A stretch of DNA of 64,000 bases from Streptomyces angustmyceticus (GTDB lineage: Bacteria > Actinomycetota > Actinomycetes > Streptomycetales > Streptomycetaceae), in the NCBI RefSeq assembly GCF_019933235.1, contig NZ_CP082945.1, positions 2,170,001 to 2,234,000 on the forward strand, given 5' to 3'. The notes beneath the pieces are model-generated. The model made no database searches. It was given only the letters and a program-made list of their open reading frames with translations, and was not told the origin of the DNA. This document shows, one piece after another, positions 19,510 to 32,059 of this stretch. Made by a program: the position numbers and the translations under genes. The first letter of the stretch is position 1; the number at the start of each line of letters is the position of its first letter.

Positions 19510-22182
19510 ATGGGGGAGCAGATCACCGACACACGCATGAGGAGACCAGTGATCACCGCGCGGGCCGCCGCAACATTCGAGCCGGTCGGGCGCTCGGTCG
19601 CCACTGCCCGTGCATTCGTCCGCGACACCCTCCAGGGTTGGGGCTGCGCCGACATCGTCGACGACGCCGTCGTGCTGACCAGCGAGCTGGTCACCAACGC
19701 CGTGGTGCACGCCGGCACCGCCGCCGACGTGCTGTGCCTGCGCAACGACGGCGGCGTACGCATCTCCGTCGCCGACCGCTACCCCGAACGGGAGATCCCG
19801 CTCCAGAACGCCGGCCAGGTCGTCGTGCACCCGGACCGCGAGGGCGGCCGCGGCCTGCTGCTGTGCGGCGCGCTCGCCACCCGCTGGGGCGTCGAGTACA
19901 CCGCCGCGCAAAAGCACGTGTGGTTCCAGCTCGACCTCCCCGAGCGCCCGGCCGGCACCCGCTCCGCGGGCCCCGCCCTGCCGGTGGCCGCCCTCCCGGT
20001 CGCCGAGACCCGCGTCCGCGTCGCCGTGATCCAGATCGACCGCGGCGGCTGCATCAGCTTCTGGAACGAGGACGCCCAGGACCTCTTCGCCTACGACCCC
20101 GAACAGGTCATCGGCAAGCCGCTCACCGACTTCGCCGCCTGGCCGCACACCCCGGGGACCGGCACCGGCATCGTCGAGGCACTCCAGCTCTCCCGCTGGG
20201 AGGGCTCCTACGGCATCCGCGGCTCCGACGGCCGGGTCGTCCCCGTCTACGCCTCCCACCTGCGCGTCCGCGACGCCGACGGCGAGGCGTCCACGGTCTG
20301 CCTGCTGGTGCGCGACCACGAACGCGCGATCCTGCAGAGCCCCCAGCGCACCCCGGCGCCGGACTCCGCCACCCAGGCCGCCCAGTCGGAGGGCCGTTCC
20401 TCCGACCCGTTCGAGGTCTTCATCGGCTCACCGGCCCCCGACGACCTCGACGGCCTGCTCCAGCGCACCGTCGAGCGCGCCCGGGACATGCTCGACGGCG
20501 ACGCCGCCTACCTCCTCCTGGCCACCGACGACGAGACCGAGCTGGAGGTCCGCGCCTCCACGGGCCTGCCCTCGGCCCGCCAGCGGTTCGCCCGCGTCCC
20601 CGTCGAGGCCGGTTCCGGACGCTACGGCTCCGCCCGGATGCCCGCGGTCCACGAAGATCTCACCGCCGTCCCCGGCGCCGTCCCCCTCCTCAGCGGCACG
20701 GGCATGCGCTCGGTCGTCACCGTCCCCCTCAAGGTCGAGGGCCGGCTGACCGGCTCGCTCGGCGTCGCCGCGGAGGGCGCGGGACGCTATACGAACGAAG
20801 AGGCGCTGCGCCTCCAGTTCGCCGCCGACCGCATCGCCCTCGCCGTCGAGCGGGCCCGCCTCACCGAGCTGGAGAAGCTGCGCCGCGGCTCCCTCTCCTT
20901 CCTCGTCGAGGCCTCCGACCTGCTGGCCGGCACCCTCGACCGCGACCAGACCCTGGCCCTGATGGCCCAGATGACGGTCCCCACCCTCGCCACCTGGTGC
21001 GCCGTCTACACCGTCGCCGACCAGACCTCCGAGCCCGAGCTCTCCTACGTCCTGCACGAGGACGAGGACCGGATCGACGGCCTCAAGACGCTGCTGATGA
21101 AGGTCGACCCGCCCGAGCCGGTCCCCACCCCGGGTGCCCGCATCTGGACGGCCCCCAGCGACGCCGCACACGACGCCGCCCTGCGCACCTCCATGCGCAG
21201 CCTGGGCCTGGGCAACGCCGCCCGGCCCTCCACCGGCCCCGGCGCCACCCTCGCCACCGCCTCCGCGGTCGGCGGCGAGACCGTCGTCCTGCCGCTGGTC
21301 GCCCGCAACCGCGTCATCGGCATGCTGACCCTCGGCAAGCCCACCGAGGAGCACTTCCGCCAGGAGATCCTCGAACTCGCCGAAGACCTCTCCCGCCGGG
21401 CCGCCCTCGCCCTGGACAACGCCCGCCTCTACTCCGAGCGCACGGCCATCAGCCAGTCGCTCCAGCGCAGCCTGCTCCCCCCGGAGCCGCTGCCCGACAT
21501 CCCCGGCGTCGAGGTCGAGGTCATCTACCGCGCGGCCGGCGAGGGCAACGAGGTCGGCGGCGACTTCTACGACCTCTTCCCGATCCGCGACGGCGCCTAC
21601 GGCTTCGCCATCGGCGACGTCTGCGGCACCGGCCCGGAGGCCGCCGCCGTCACCGGCCTGGCCCGGCACGCGCTGCGGCTGCTGGCCCGTGAGGGCTTCG
21701 GCGGCCCGGCCGTCCTGGAGCGGCTCAACGCCGCCATCCTCGACGAGGGCTCCCGCAGCCGCTTCCTGACGCTCCTTTACGGCGAGCTCTGGCCGCAGGA
21801 GGACGGCAGCGCCCTCCTCAAGGTGGTCTGCGCCGGTCACCCCCTGCCGCTCCGGCTCCGCCAGGACGGCAGCGTCGAGCCGGCCGCCGAACCCCAGCCG
21901 CTCCTGGGCGTGATGGACGATCTGGAGCTCTACGAACAGAACGTCACCCTCGACCCCGGCGATGTCCTGCTGTGCGTCACCGACGGCGTCACCGAACGCC
22001 GCGAGGGCACCCGCATGCTCGGCGACGACGGCCTCACCGACGTCCTGACCACCTGTACGGGACTGACGGCCGGCGCCGTCGCGGCCCGCGTGCTGCGCGC
22101 CGTGGAACGCTTCGCCGCCGAACCGGCCTCCGACGACATGGCCATCCTCGCCATGCGCGTCCCCGAAGCGCCCGCGAGCTGA
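19510..22182 (+). CDS. osaC: RsbW-PAS-GAF-GAF-PP2C multidomain anti-sigma/phosphatase regulator (OsaC-like)
   Basis: 890 residues. Order: RsbW-like GHKL kinase (residues 18-145, N-box LTSELVTNAVVHAG, G-box GGRGLLL); PAS (165-270); GAF (about 315-455); second GAF (about 460-655); SpoIIE-type PP2C phosphatase (660-887) with metal-binding aspartates in GGDFYD, GDVCGTG, CVTDGVTE and SDDMAIL. The S. coelicolor homologue OsaC binds SigB and returns it to basal activity after osmotic stress. Divergent from osaA and so probably co-controlled with it. ATG at 19510 is preceded by GGAGGG. No clear SigB-type promoter (GTTT...GGGTAT) was seen in the 19247-19509 region. Confidence 0.9.
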   Translation: MGEQITDTRMRRPVITARAAATFEPVGRSVATARAFVRDTLQGWGCADIVDDAVVLTSELVTNAVVHAGTAADVLCLRNDGGVRISVADRYPEREIPLQNAGQVVVHPDREGGRGLLLCGALATRWGVEYTAAQKHVWFQLDLPERPAGTRSAGPALPVAALPVAETRVRVAVIQIDRGGCISFWNEDAQDLFAYDPEQVIGKPLTDFAAWPHTPGTGTGIVEALQLSRWEGSYGIRGSDGRVVPVYASHLRVRDADGEASTVCLLVRDHERAILQSPQRTPAPDSATQAAQSEGRSSDPFEVFIGSPAPDDLDGLLQRTVERARDMLDGDAAYLLLATDDETELEVRASTGLPSARQRFARVPVEAGSGRYGSARMPAVHEDLTAVPGAVPLLSGTGMRSVVTVPLKVEGRLTGSLGVAAEGAGRYTNEEALRLQFAADRIALAVERARLTELEKLRRGSLSFLVEASDLLAGTLDRDQTLALMAQMTVPTLATWCAVYTVADQTSEPELSYVLHEDEDRIDGLKTLLMKVDPPEPVPTPGARIWTAPSDAAHDAALRTSMRSLGLGNAARPSTGPGATLATASAVGGETVVLPLVARNRVIGMLTLGKPTEEHFRQEILELAEDLSRRAALALDNARLYSERTAISQSLQRSLLPPEPLPDIPGVEVEVIYRAAGEGNEVGGDFYDLFPIRDGAYGFAIGDVCGTGPEAAAVTGLARHALRLLAREGFGGPAVLERLNAAILDEGSRSRFLTLLYGELWPQEDGSALLKVVCAGHPLPLRLRQDGSVEPAAEPQPLLGVMDDLELYEQNVTLDPGDVLLCVTDGVTERREGTRMLGDDGLTDVLTTCTGLTAGAVAARVLRAVERFAAEPASDDMAILAMRVPEAPAS

Positions 22183-22365
22183 CGCCCCGAGGCGGCCGAC
22201 GTGACCCTCACGTCCGTCGGCCGCTCCCCCGGCACCTCACCGTCCCGGCATGCGCCACACGGGCCCCCTGGCGCCCGTCCCGGCCTCCTCCCCAACAGCC
22301 GCCCGCGGCACGGACGCTGACTCTCCCGACTGTCCCCCGCCCACACCAATGCATCCGCATACGAC

Positions 22366-22395
22366 AAAGGCCCCCGCCATAAGGCGGGGGCCTTT
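22366..22395. terminator. Strong hairpin between osaC and tRNA-Thr
   Basis: Perfect 13-bp stem (AAAGGCCCCCGCC / GGCGGGGGCCTTT) with a 4-base loop. It lies 10 bases past the 3' end of the tRNA on the minus strand and 183 bases past osaC on the plus strand; T-tracts of three on both sides make a two-way terminator plausible. Confidence 0.8.
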
Positions 22396-22404
22396 CTCCT
22401 CTGG

Positions 22405-22477
22405 AGCCCCAATACGGAATCGAACCGTAGACCTTCTCCTTACCATGGAGACGCTCTGCCGACTGAGCTATTGGGGC
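22405..22477 (-). tRNA. tRNA-Thr (anticodon GGT)
   Basis: 73 nucleotides with all arms: acceptor GCCCCAA/TTGGGGC, D arm GCTC...GAGC, anticodon stem TCTCC/GGAGA with seven-base loop ATGGTAA (anticodon GGT, reading ACC/ACT), variable AGGTC, T arm TACGG-TTCGATT-CCGTA, discriminator T. CCA is not encoded. Base 32 is A, an uncommon choice. A strong terminator hairpin follows. Confidence 0.95.
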
Positions 22478-22540
22478 GCGGCAACGGGATAGATATTACC
22501 CCAACTCCGCGGCAGTTTCGAACCGTCCACCTCTGCTCGC

Positions 22541-23218
22541 TCAAAAGGCCGGTTGCAGCAATCCCCCGAGCGCATTGCACGCACCGACCATCTTGTGGAG
22601 TTCCCGCCGCGACATCCCCGCGTGCACGGGCAGCGCCAGCGTCTCGTCCACCGCCCGCTCGGTCTGCGGCAGAAAGACATCCCGCCGCAGCCCCGGCATC
22701 CGGTACACCGGAGCCAGGACGGGCACCTTGCACGCCACGCCCTTGGCCCGCAGCGCCCGCGCGAACGCGTCCCGGTCCGGCCGCCCGTTGCCCGGCACCC
22801 GCACCACATACTGCTCATAGGTGTGCCCCACGGCCGCCGTCGGCGTCCAGACGCCGCTGAGCCGGTCGTCCAGGTACGAGGCATGCGCGCGCCGCAGCTC
22901 GGCGCCCTCGGGGTCCGCCCCGGGCTCGTCCTCGACCAGCACCAACAGCCCGTGCCGCTGGCCCACTTCACGGATCCAGCCGGCATCCGCCCGCCGGCCG
23001 AACCGGTTGACGGCCACGACCGCGGCCGTCTGACTGGTCACCACGTCGGAGACCGCGGCGGGGTCCAGGCAGTAACTGTCGATGTCCAGATCGGCGAACA
23101 CCGGCACCGCGCCCAACTCCAGCACGGCCCGGGCCACCTCGGCGTTGCCGTACGCCGGCACGACGACCTCATCACCGGCACTGACACCGGCCGACTTGAG
23201 TGCTCCCACTGTCCGCAT
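22541..23218 (-). CDS. Shortened DegT/DnrJ/EryC1-family protein lacking the PLP lysine region
   Basis: 225 residues against about 370-400 for true family members. The N-terminal part matches the large domain (GDEVVVPAYGN, AVPVFADLDIDSYCLDPAAV, a VNRFGRRAD-x-x-HGLLVL strand-helix block) and the C-terminal part matches the small domain (HTYEQYVVRVPG, RALRAKGVACKVPVLAPVYRMPG, ETLALPVHAGMSRREL). The middle block with the PLP-binding lysine (usually FSFYPTKNLG) is missing: ASYLDDRLSGVW follows almost directly on VEDEPGADPEG. It is therefore unlikely to be an aminotransferase. It lies downstream of the rRNA operon terminator in the same direction. ATG at 23218 with GAGGA before it; an earlier in-frame start at 23305 would overlap the terminator. 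Confidence 0.75.
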   Translation of the reverse strand: MRTVGALKSAGVSAGDEVVVPAYGNAEVARAVLELGAVPVFADLDIDSYCLDPAAVSDVVTSQTAAVVAVNRFGRRADAGWIREVGQRHGLLVLVEDEPGADPEGAELRRAHASYLDDRLSGVWTPTAAVGHTYEQYVVRVPGNGRPDRDAFARALRAKGVACKVPVLAPVYRMPGLRRDVFLPQTERAVDETLALPVHAGMSRRELHKMVGACNALGGLLQPAF

Positions 23219-23285
23219 GCCACGGATCCTCGTCAGGTGAGATGAACGTCGAGTTACGCTCACCACCCGAAAATCAGAACAAAAA

Positions 23286-23326
23286 AGCTCCGGTCCCTGA
23301 ACCACAAGGGTTCAGGGACCGGAGCT
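23286..23326 (-). terminator. rRNA operon terminator
   Basis: Perfect 18-bp stem (AGCTCCGGTCCCTGAACC and its complement) with five-base loop; on the minus strand it is followed by six T residues. It lies 10 bases beyond the end of 5S rRNA. Confidence 0.95.
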
Positions 23327-23335
23327 GAATGATTG

Positions 23336-23452
23336 TTCGGCGGCGTCCTACTCTCCCACAGGGTCCCCCCTGCAGTACCATCGGCGCTGAAAGGCTTAGC
23401 TTCCGGGTTCGGAATGTAACCGGGCGTTTCCCTAACGCAATGACCACCGAAA
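23336..23452 (-). rRNA. rrf: 5S ribosomal RNA
   Basis: About 117 nucleotides. The core reads (minus strand) ...CCCGGTTACATTCCGAACCCGGAAGC... and ends ...GTAGGACGCCGCCGAA; the 5' TTCGGTGG pairs with 3' CCGCCGAA to close helix I. Ends are set by that helix and may be off by one or two bases. Confidence 0.95.
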
Positions 23453-23504
23453 CACTATGAAGATATCAACCCGGACATGACACAGGTCGTTACTTCAGAA
23501 CCTA

Positions 23505-23521
23505 CACAGTGGACGCGAGCA
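23505..23521 (-). repeat. 3' arm of the pre-23S processing stem
   Basis: 17 bases exactly complementary to 26650-26666 on the other side of the 23S gene. In the transcript the two arms can pair to loop out 23S rRNA, the usual RNase III substrate. Confidence 0.75.
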
Positions 23522-23524
23522 ACT

Positions 23525-26643
<3,119 letters not shown>

Positions 26644-26649
26644 CACAGA

Positions 26650-26666
26650 TGCTCGCGTCCACTGTG
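26650..26666 (-). repeat. 5' arm of the pre-23S processing stem
   Basis: Complementary over 17 bases without mismatch to 23505-23521, immediately before the 23S 5' end. Confidence 0.75.
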
Positions 26667-26667
26667 C

Positions 26668-26682
26668 AGTTCTCAAGCAACG
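26668..26682 (-). promoter_or_regulatory. boxA-like antitermination element in the spacer
   Basis: Minus strand CGTTGCTTGAGAACT; differs in one of 15 bases from the copy in the 16S leader at 28678-28692. Duplication in leader and spacer is what is known for rRNA antitermination (Nus) sites. Confidence 0.5.
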
Positions 26683-26943
26683 ACCAGCCACCCACCACCC
26701 CAACCCGAAGGCTGAGTTCACTGGGGCCGGCATCGCGAAGGTCCAGACTCAACAGTCCGTACCCTCAGATACCCAACAACGTGCCCGGCCCACTCGACCT
26801 CCCGGATGCGTTCCACGCCGAAGCAGTACTAACTTCCAGAGAATCAAGTGTGCCGAATAGTCAACGTTCCACCCATGAGCTATCCACCGTCGGACGTTTG
26901 CCGACGTAGTGGCTCTGGACAACCTTGCGGCCGTCTAGATGCT

Positions 26944-28478
<1,535 letters not shown>

Positions 28479-28677
28479 TGTTTACCCGTAATCGGGTCAA
28501 CACACACGAGAGCGGAACAACCAGACGGAATAGGTCCGGTCGTTCACAGCGTCCTCGCTGTGTGTGCCACCCCGACCCATGGGGCCGTGGTGGGCTTTTC
28601 AAAGGAACCTCATCCACCGGAATGTTCCGGCGGACGGGGTATCAACATATCTGGCGTTGACTTTTGGCACGCTGTTG

Positions 28678-28692
28678 AGTTCTCAAGGAACG
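28678..28692 (-). promoter_or_regulatory. boxA-like antitermination element in the 16S leader
   Basis: Minus strand CGTTCCTTGAGAACT, about 200 bases before the mature 16S 5' end. The same element recurs in the 16S-23S spacer. Confidence 0.5.
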
Positions 28693-28750
28693 GACGCTTC
28701 CTTTGTGCCTGTTTCACCAGGCTCTCCGGGCGCTTCCCTTCGGTCTTGCG

Positions 28751-28770
28751 TTTCCGACTCTATCAGATCC
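28751..28770 (-). promoter_or_regulatory. rRNA operon promoter-like repeat, copy 1 (proximal)
   Basis: Minus strand GGATCTGATAGAGTCGGAAA. TGATAGAGT fits an extended -10 (TGN-TAGAGT). It is followed, as in other Streptomyces rRNA leaders, by a GAAGGGAAGCGCCCGGAGAG-type leader sequence. No good -35 hexamer is seen. Confidence 0.6.
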
Positions 28771-28820
28771 TCGCGGTCCTGATTTTCGCCGGTGCGTTTC
28801 CGCCTTTCGGCTTCTTCGCG

Positions 28821-28840
28821 TTTCCAACCTTACCAGATCC
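28821..28840 (-). promoter_or_regulatory. rRNA operon promoter-like repeat, copy 2
   Basis: Minus strand GGATCTGGTAAGGTTGGAAA; the -10 would be TAAGGT. 70 bases upstream of copy 1. Most diverged of the four copies. Confidence 0.5.
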
Positions 28841-28899
28841 GTTTCCGTCTCCGCGCCCTGTTGGAGTGGGCCAGGCCGTCCGGCTTTCGCTTTCCGGCC

Positions 28900-28919
28900 T
28901 TTCCGACTCTATCAGGTCG
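28900..28919 (-). promoter_or_regulatory. rRNA operon promoter-like repeat, copy 3
   Basis: Minus strand CGACCTGATAGAGTCGGAAA, with the same extended -10 TGATAGAGT as copy 1, and 79 bases upstream of copy 2. Confidence 0.6.
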
Positions 28920-28986
28920 AATTTCGATCCGTATTCCGGTTCGCATTCGATCCGATTTTCCGTCGGAGGGGGTTTGCCTTTCGGCT

Positions 28987-29007
28987 GGTCCGACGCTATC
29001 AGATTGC
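28987..29007 (-). promoter_or_regulatory. rRNA operon promoter-like repeat, copy 4 (distal)
   Basis: Minus strand GCAATCTGATAGCGTCGGACC, -10 TAGCGT after TGA. Most upstream copy. The region 28479-29090 holds only this promoter array and the 16S leader; no protein gene is credible in it. Confidence 0.55.
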
Positions 29008-29093
29008 TCTGGGCCGGATTTCCACCTGGCTTCGCGGGGGGCCGTACGCAAGGCGCGCGGTGCTTCCCGTTCAGGAGGAGACGTAAACGTACT

Positions 29094-29133
29094 GGAGCGG
29101 GGCGCCCGGATGCAAATCCGCGCGCCCCGCTCC
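29094..29133 (-). terminator. Hairpin downstream of RNase J gene
   Basis: 12-bp stem GGAGCGGGGCGC/GCGCCCCGCTCC with an inner GGAT/ATCC pairing, 30 bases past the rnj stop and upstream of the rRNA promoters. It would insulate the rRNA operon from read-through. No long T-tract. Confidence 0.7.
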
Positions 29134-29163
29134 TACTTGAGTCCGTCCGTACGGGCCGGGTCG

Positions 29164-30849
29164 TCAGACCTCGACGACCACGGGGAGGATCATCGGGCGC
29201 CGGCGGTAGTTGTCCGACACCCACTTGCCGACCGAGCGGCGGATCAGCTGCTGGAGCTGGTGCGCTTCGGAGACGCCGTCCTGGGCCGCCTTGGTCAGGG
29301 CCTCATCGATCTTGGGGACCACGCCCGCGAGGGCGGCGTCCTCGATGCCGGAGCCTCGCGCATGCAGGTCCGGGCCTCCGACGATCTTGCCGGTGCTGCT
29401 GTCCACGACCACGAAGACCGAGATGATGCCCTCGTCGCCCAGGATGCGGCGGTCCTTGAGGTGGGCCTCCGTGACATCACCGACCGAGAGGCCGTCGACG
29501 TAGACGTAGCCCGCCTGGACCTTGCCGACGATCTTGGCGACGCCGTCGACCAGGTCGACCGCGACCCCGTCCTCGGCGATGACGATCCGGTCCTTCGGCA
29601 CCCCGGTCAGGGCGCCCAGCTCGGCGTTGGCGCGCAGGTGGCGCCATTCGCCGTGCACCGGCATCAGGTTCTTCGGCTTGCAGATGTTGTAGAAGTACAG
29701 CAGCTCGCCGGCCGAGGCGTGGCCCGAGACGTGGACCTTGGCGTTGCCCTTGTGGACGACGTCCGCGCCCCATCGGGTGAGGCCGTTGATCACGCGGTAG
29801 ACCGCGTTCTCGTTGCCCGGGATGAGGGAGGACGCCAGGATCACCGTGTCGCCCTGGACGATCCGGATCTGGTGGTCGCGGTTGGCCATCCGGGAGAGGG
29901 CGGCCATCGGCTCGCCCTGGGAACCCGTGCAGACCAGCACGACCTCGTCGTCGGGGAGGTCGTCGAGCGTCTTGACGTCCACGACCAGGCCGGCGGGGAC
30001 CTGCAGGTAGCCCAGCTCGCGGGCGATGCCCATGTTGCGGACCATCGAACGGCCCACGAAGGCGACCCGGCGGCCGTACTCGTGCGCCGCGTCGAGGATC
30101 TGCTGGATGCGGTGCACATGGCTGGCGAAGCTCGCGACGATGATGCGCTTCTGGGCGTTCGCGAAGACCGTGCGCAGGACGTTGGAGATGTCCCGCTCGG
30201 GCGGGACGAAGCCCGGGACCTCGGCGTTCGTGGAGTCGGAGAGGAGGAGGTCGATGCCCTCCTCGCCGAGCCGCGCGAAGGCGGGCAGGTCGGTGAGCCG
30301 GCGGTCCAGCGGGAGCTGGTCCATCTTGAAGTCGCCGGTGTGGACGACCATGCCCGCGGGGGTGCGGATGGCGACGGCCAGGGCGTCCGGGATGGAGTGG
30401 TTGACGGCGACGAACTCGCAGTCGAAGGAGCCGATCCGCTCCCTCTGCCCCTCCTGCACCTCGAGGGTGTAGGGGCGGATGCGGTGCTCCTGGAGCTTGG
30501 CCTCGATGAGCGCGAGGGTCAGCTTCGAACCGATCAGGGGGATGTCCGGCTTCTCCCGCAGGAGGTAGGGGACACCACCGATGTGGTCCTCGTGGCCGTG
30601 CGTCAGCACGATGCCGTCGATGTCGTCGAGGCGATCCCGGATGGACGTGAAGTCCGGCAGGATCAGGTCGATTCCGGGCTGCTCCTCCTCCGGGAAGAGC
30701 ACTCCGCAGTCGACGATCAGCAGCCGGCCGCCGTACTCGAAGACCGTCATGTTGCGGCCGATCTCACCCAGGCCGCCGAGGGGGGTGACGCGCAGGCCGC
30801 CCTTGGGGAGCTTCGGCGGGGCGCCGAGCTCAGGATGCGGATGACTCAA
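29164..30849 (-). CDS. rnj: Ribonuclease J (metallo-beta-lactamase/beta-CASP)
   Basis: 561 residues, the size known for Streptomyces RNase J. Metallo-beta-lactamase motif HxHxDH at His84-Gly-His86-Glu-Asp88-His89 (LTHGHEDHIGG), later metal ligands in HTGDFKMDQ and the beta-CASP motifs (LLSDSTNAE, SFASHVHRI, VSGHASAGEL), then the C-terminal domain. It is an endo- and 5'-3' exoribonuclease in mRNA decay and rRNA maturation. The start is unusual: TTG at 30849, supported by GAGGAGAG six bases before and by the N-terminus SHPHPELG known in relatives; the frame is open further but that is likely leader. Same strand as dapA 114 bases upstream; likely co-transcribed with dapA and perhaps thyX. Confidence 0.94.
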   Translation of the reverse strand: MSHPHPELGAPPKLPKGGLRVTPLGGLGEIGRNMTVFEYGGRLLIVDCGVLFPEEEQPGIDLILPDFTSIRDRLDDIDGIVLTHGHEDHIGGVPYLLREKPDIPLIGSKLTLALIEAKLQEHRIRPYTLEVQEGQRERIGSFDCEFVAVNHSIPDALAVAIRTPAGMVVHTGDFKMDQLPLDRRLTDLPAFARLGEEGIDLLLSDSTNAEVPGFVPPERDISNVLRTVFANAQKRIIVASFASHVHRIQQILDAAHEYGRRVAFVGRSMVRNMGIARELGYLQVPAGLVVDVKTLDDLPDDEVVLVCTGSQGEPMAALSRMANRDHQIRIVQGDTVILASSLIPGNENAVYRVINGLTRWGADVVHKGNAKVHVSGHASAGELLYFYNICKPKNLMPVHGEWRHLRANAELGALTGVPKDRIVIAEDGVAVDLVDGVAKIVGKVQAGYVYVDGLSVGDVTEAHLKDRRILGDEGIISVFVVVDSSTGKIVGGPDLHARGSGIEDAALAGVVPKIDEALTKAAQDGVSEAHQLQQLIRRSVGKWVSDNYRRRPMILPVVVEV

Positions 30850-30963
30850 AAGACTCTCCTCACCACACACGCCACGCTGCCGTCGAGGGCACGTGGCGCG
30901 CATGACATTCGTGCACTTGCTATGAGGCGGTTGTTGGTCCGTATTCAGTTGTGAAGTCTGTGA

Positions 30964-31863
30964 TCAGAGGTGTACCCCGCCGGCGGCGAGGTCGCGCGTG
31001 AGCTGTTCGGTCTCCTCGGGGGAGAGCTCCACCAGCGGCAGCCGCAGCGGACCGGCGGGCAGGCCGGAGAGGCCGAGGGCGGCCTTGGTCGTGATGACGC
31101 CCTGGGTGCGGAACATGCCGGTGAAGACGGGCAGCAGCTTCTGGTGGATCTCGGTGGCCTTGGTGACGTCGCCGTTGAGGTGGGCGTCCAGGAGGGCGCG
31201 CAGCTCGGGGGTGACGATGTGGCCGACCACGGAGACGAAGCCGACGGCGCCGACCGACAGCAGCGGGAGGTTGAGCATGTCGTCACCGCTGTACCAGGCG
31301 AGGCTGGAGCGGGCGATGGCCCAGCTGGCGCGGCCGAGGTCGCCCTTGGCGTCCTTGTTGGCGACGATCCGGGGGTGCTCGGCGAGCCGGACGATGGTCT
31401 CGGTGTTGATCGGGACACCACTGCGGCCGGGGATGTCGTAGAGCATCACCGGCAGGTCGGTGGCGTCCGCGATGGCCGTGAAGTGGCGCAGCAGGCCCTC
31501 CTGCGGGGGCTTGCTGTAGTACGGCGTCACCGCGAGCAGGCCGTGCGCGCCGGCGTCCTGGGCGGCGCGGGCCAGCTCCAGGCTGTGACGGGTGTCGTTG
31601 GTACCGGCTCCGGCGACGACGAACGCGCGGTCGCCGACCGCATCGACCACCGCGCGCACCAGCTGGGCTTTCTCCGCATCGCTGGTGGTCGGGGACTCTC
31701 CGGTGGTGCCGTTGACGACGAGGCCGTCGTTGCCGGCGTCCACCAGGTGGGCAGCCAGCCGCTGTGCGCCGTCGAGATCGAGGGCGCCATCCGGCGTGAA
31801 CGGCGTGACCATGGCGGTCAGCACCCGCCCGAAGGGGGTCTGCGGTGTGGAAGTCGGAGCCAT
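30964..31863 (-). CDS. dapA: 4-hydroxy-tetrahydrodipicolinate synthase
   Basis: 299 residues. TIM-barrel class I aldolase: GTTGE motif (Thr53/Thr54), Tyr142 in LYDIPGRSG and Schiff-base Lys170 in VANKDAKGDL. It condenses pyruvate and aspartate semialdehyde, first step of the lysine/diaminopimelate branch. ATG at 31863 is used; a GTG at 31872 is in frame and gives three more residues. dapB lies nearby at 34.5 kb on the same strand but is separated by thyX and two plus-strand genes. Confidence 0.95.
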   Translation of the reverse strand: MAPTSTPQTPFGRVLTAMVTPFTPDGALDLDGAQRLAAHLVDAGNDGLVVNGTTGESPTTSDAEKAQLVRAVVDAVGDRAFVVAGAGTNDTRHSLELARAAQDAGAHGLLAVTPYYSKPPQEGLLRHFTAIADATDLPVMLYDIPGRSGVPINTETIVRLAEHPRIVANKDAKGDLGRASWAIARSSLAWYSGDDMLNLPLLSVGAVGFVSVVGHIVTPELRALLDAHLNGDVTKATEIHQKLLPVFTGMFRTQGVITTKAALGLSGLPAGPLRLPLVELSPEETEQLTRDLAAGGVHL

Positions 31864-32059
31864 GGGTCCCACGCTACTCGTAGCTCACCGCGGGATGCGC
31901 CTCTGGGGAGCAGGGATGTGGACTCCGGCACTGCCTGCTCGGGGGTTCAAGCAGTGCCGGGTCCGTCTGTTCAGCGTAGATGAACTTCTCAAAATGCCGC
32001 AATCCGGACACTTCGCACGTCTGTCCTGCGGGCCCCGCGTCAGGCCCGCAACCTGCGCC

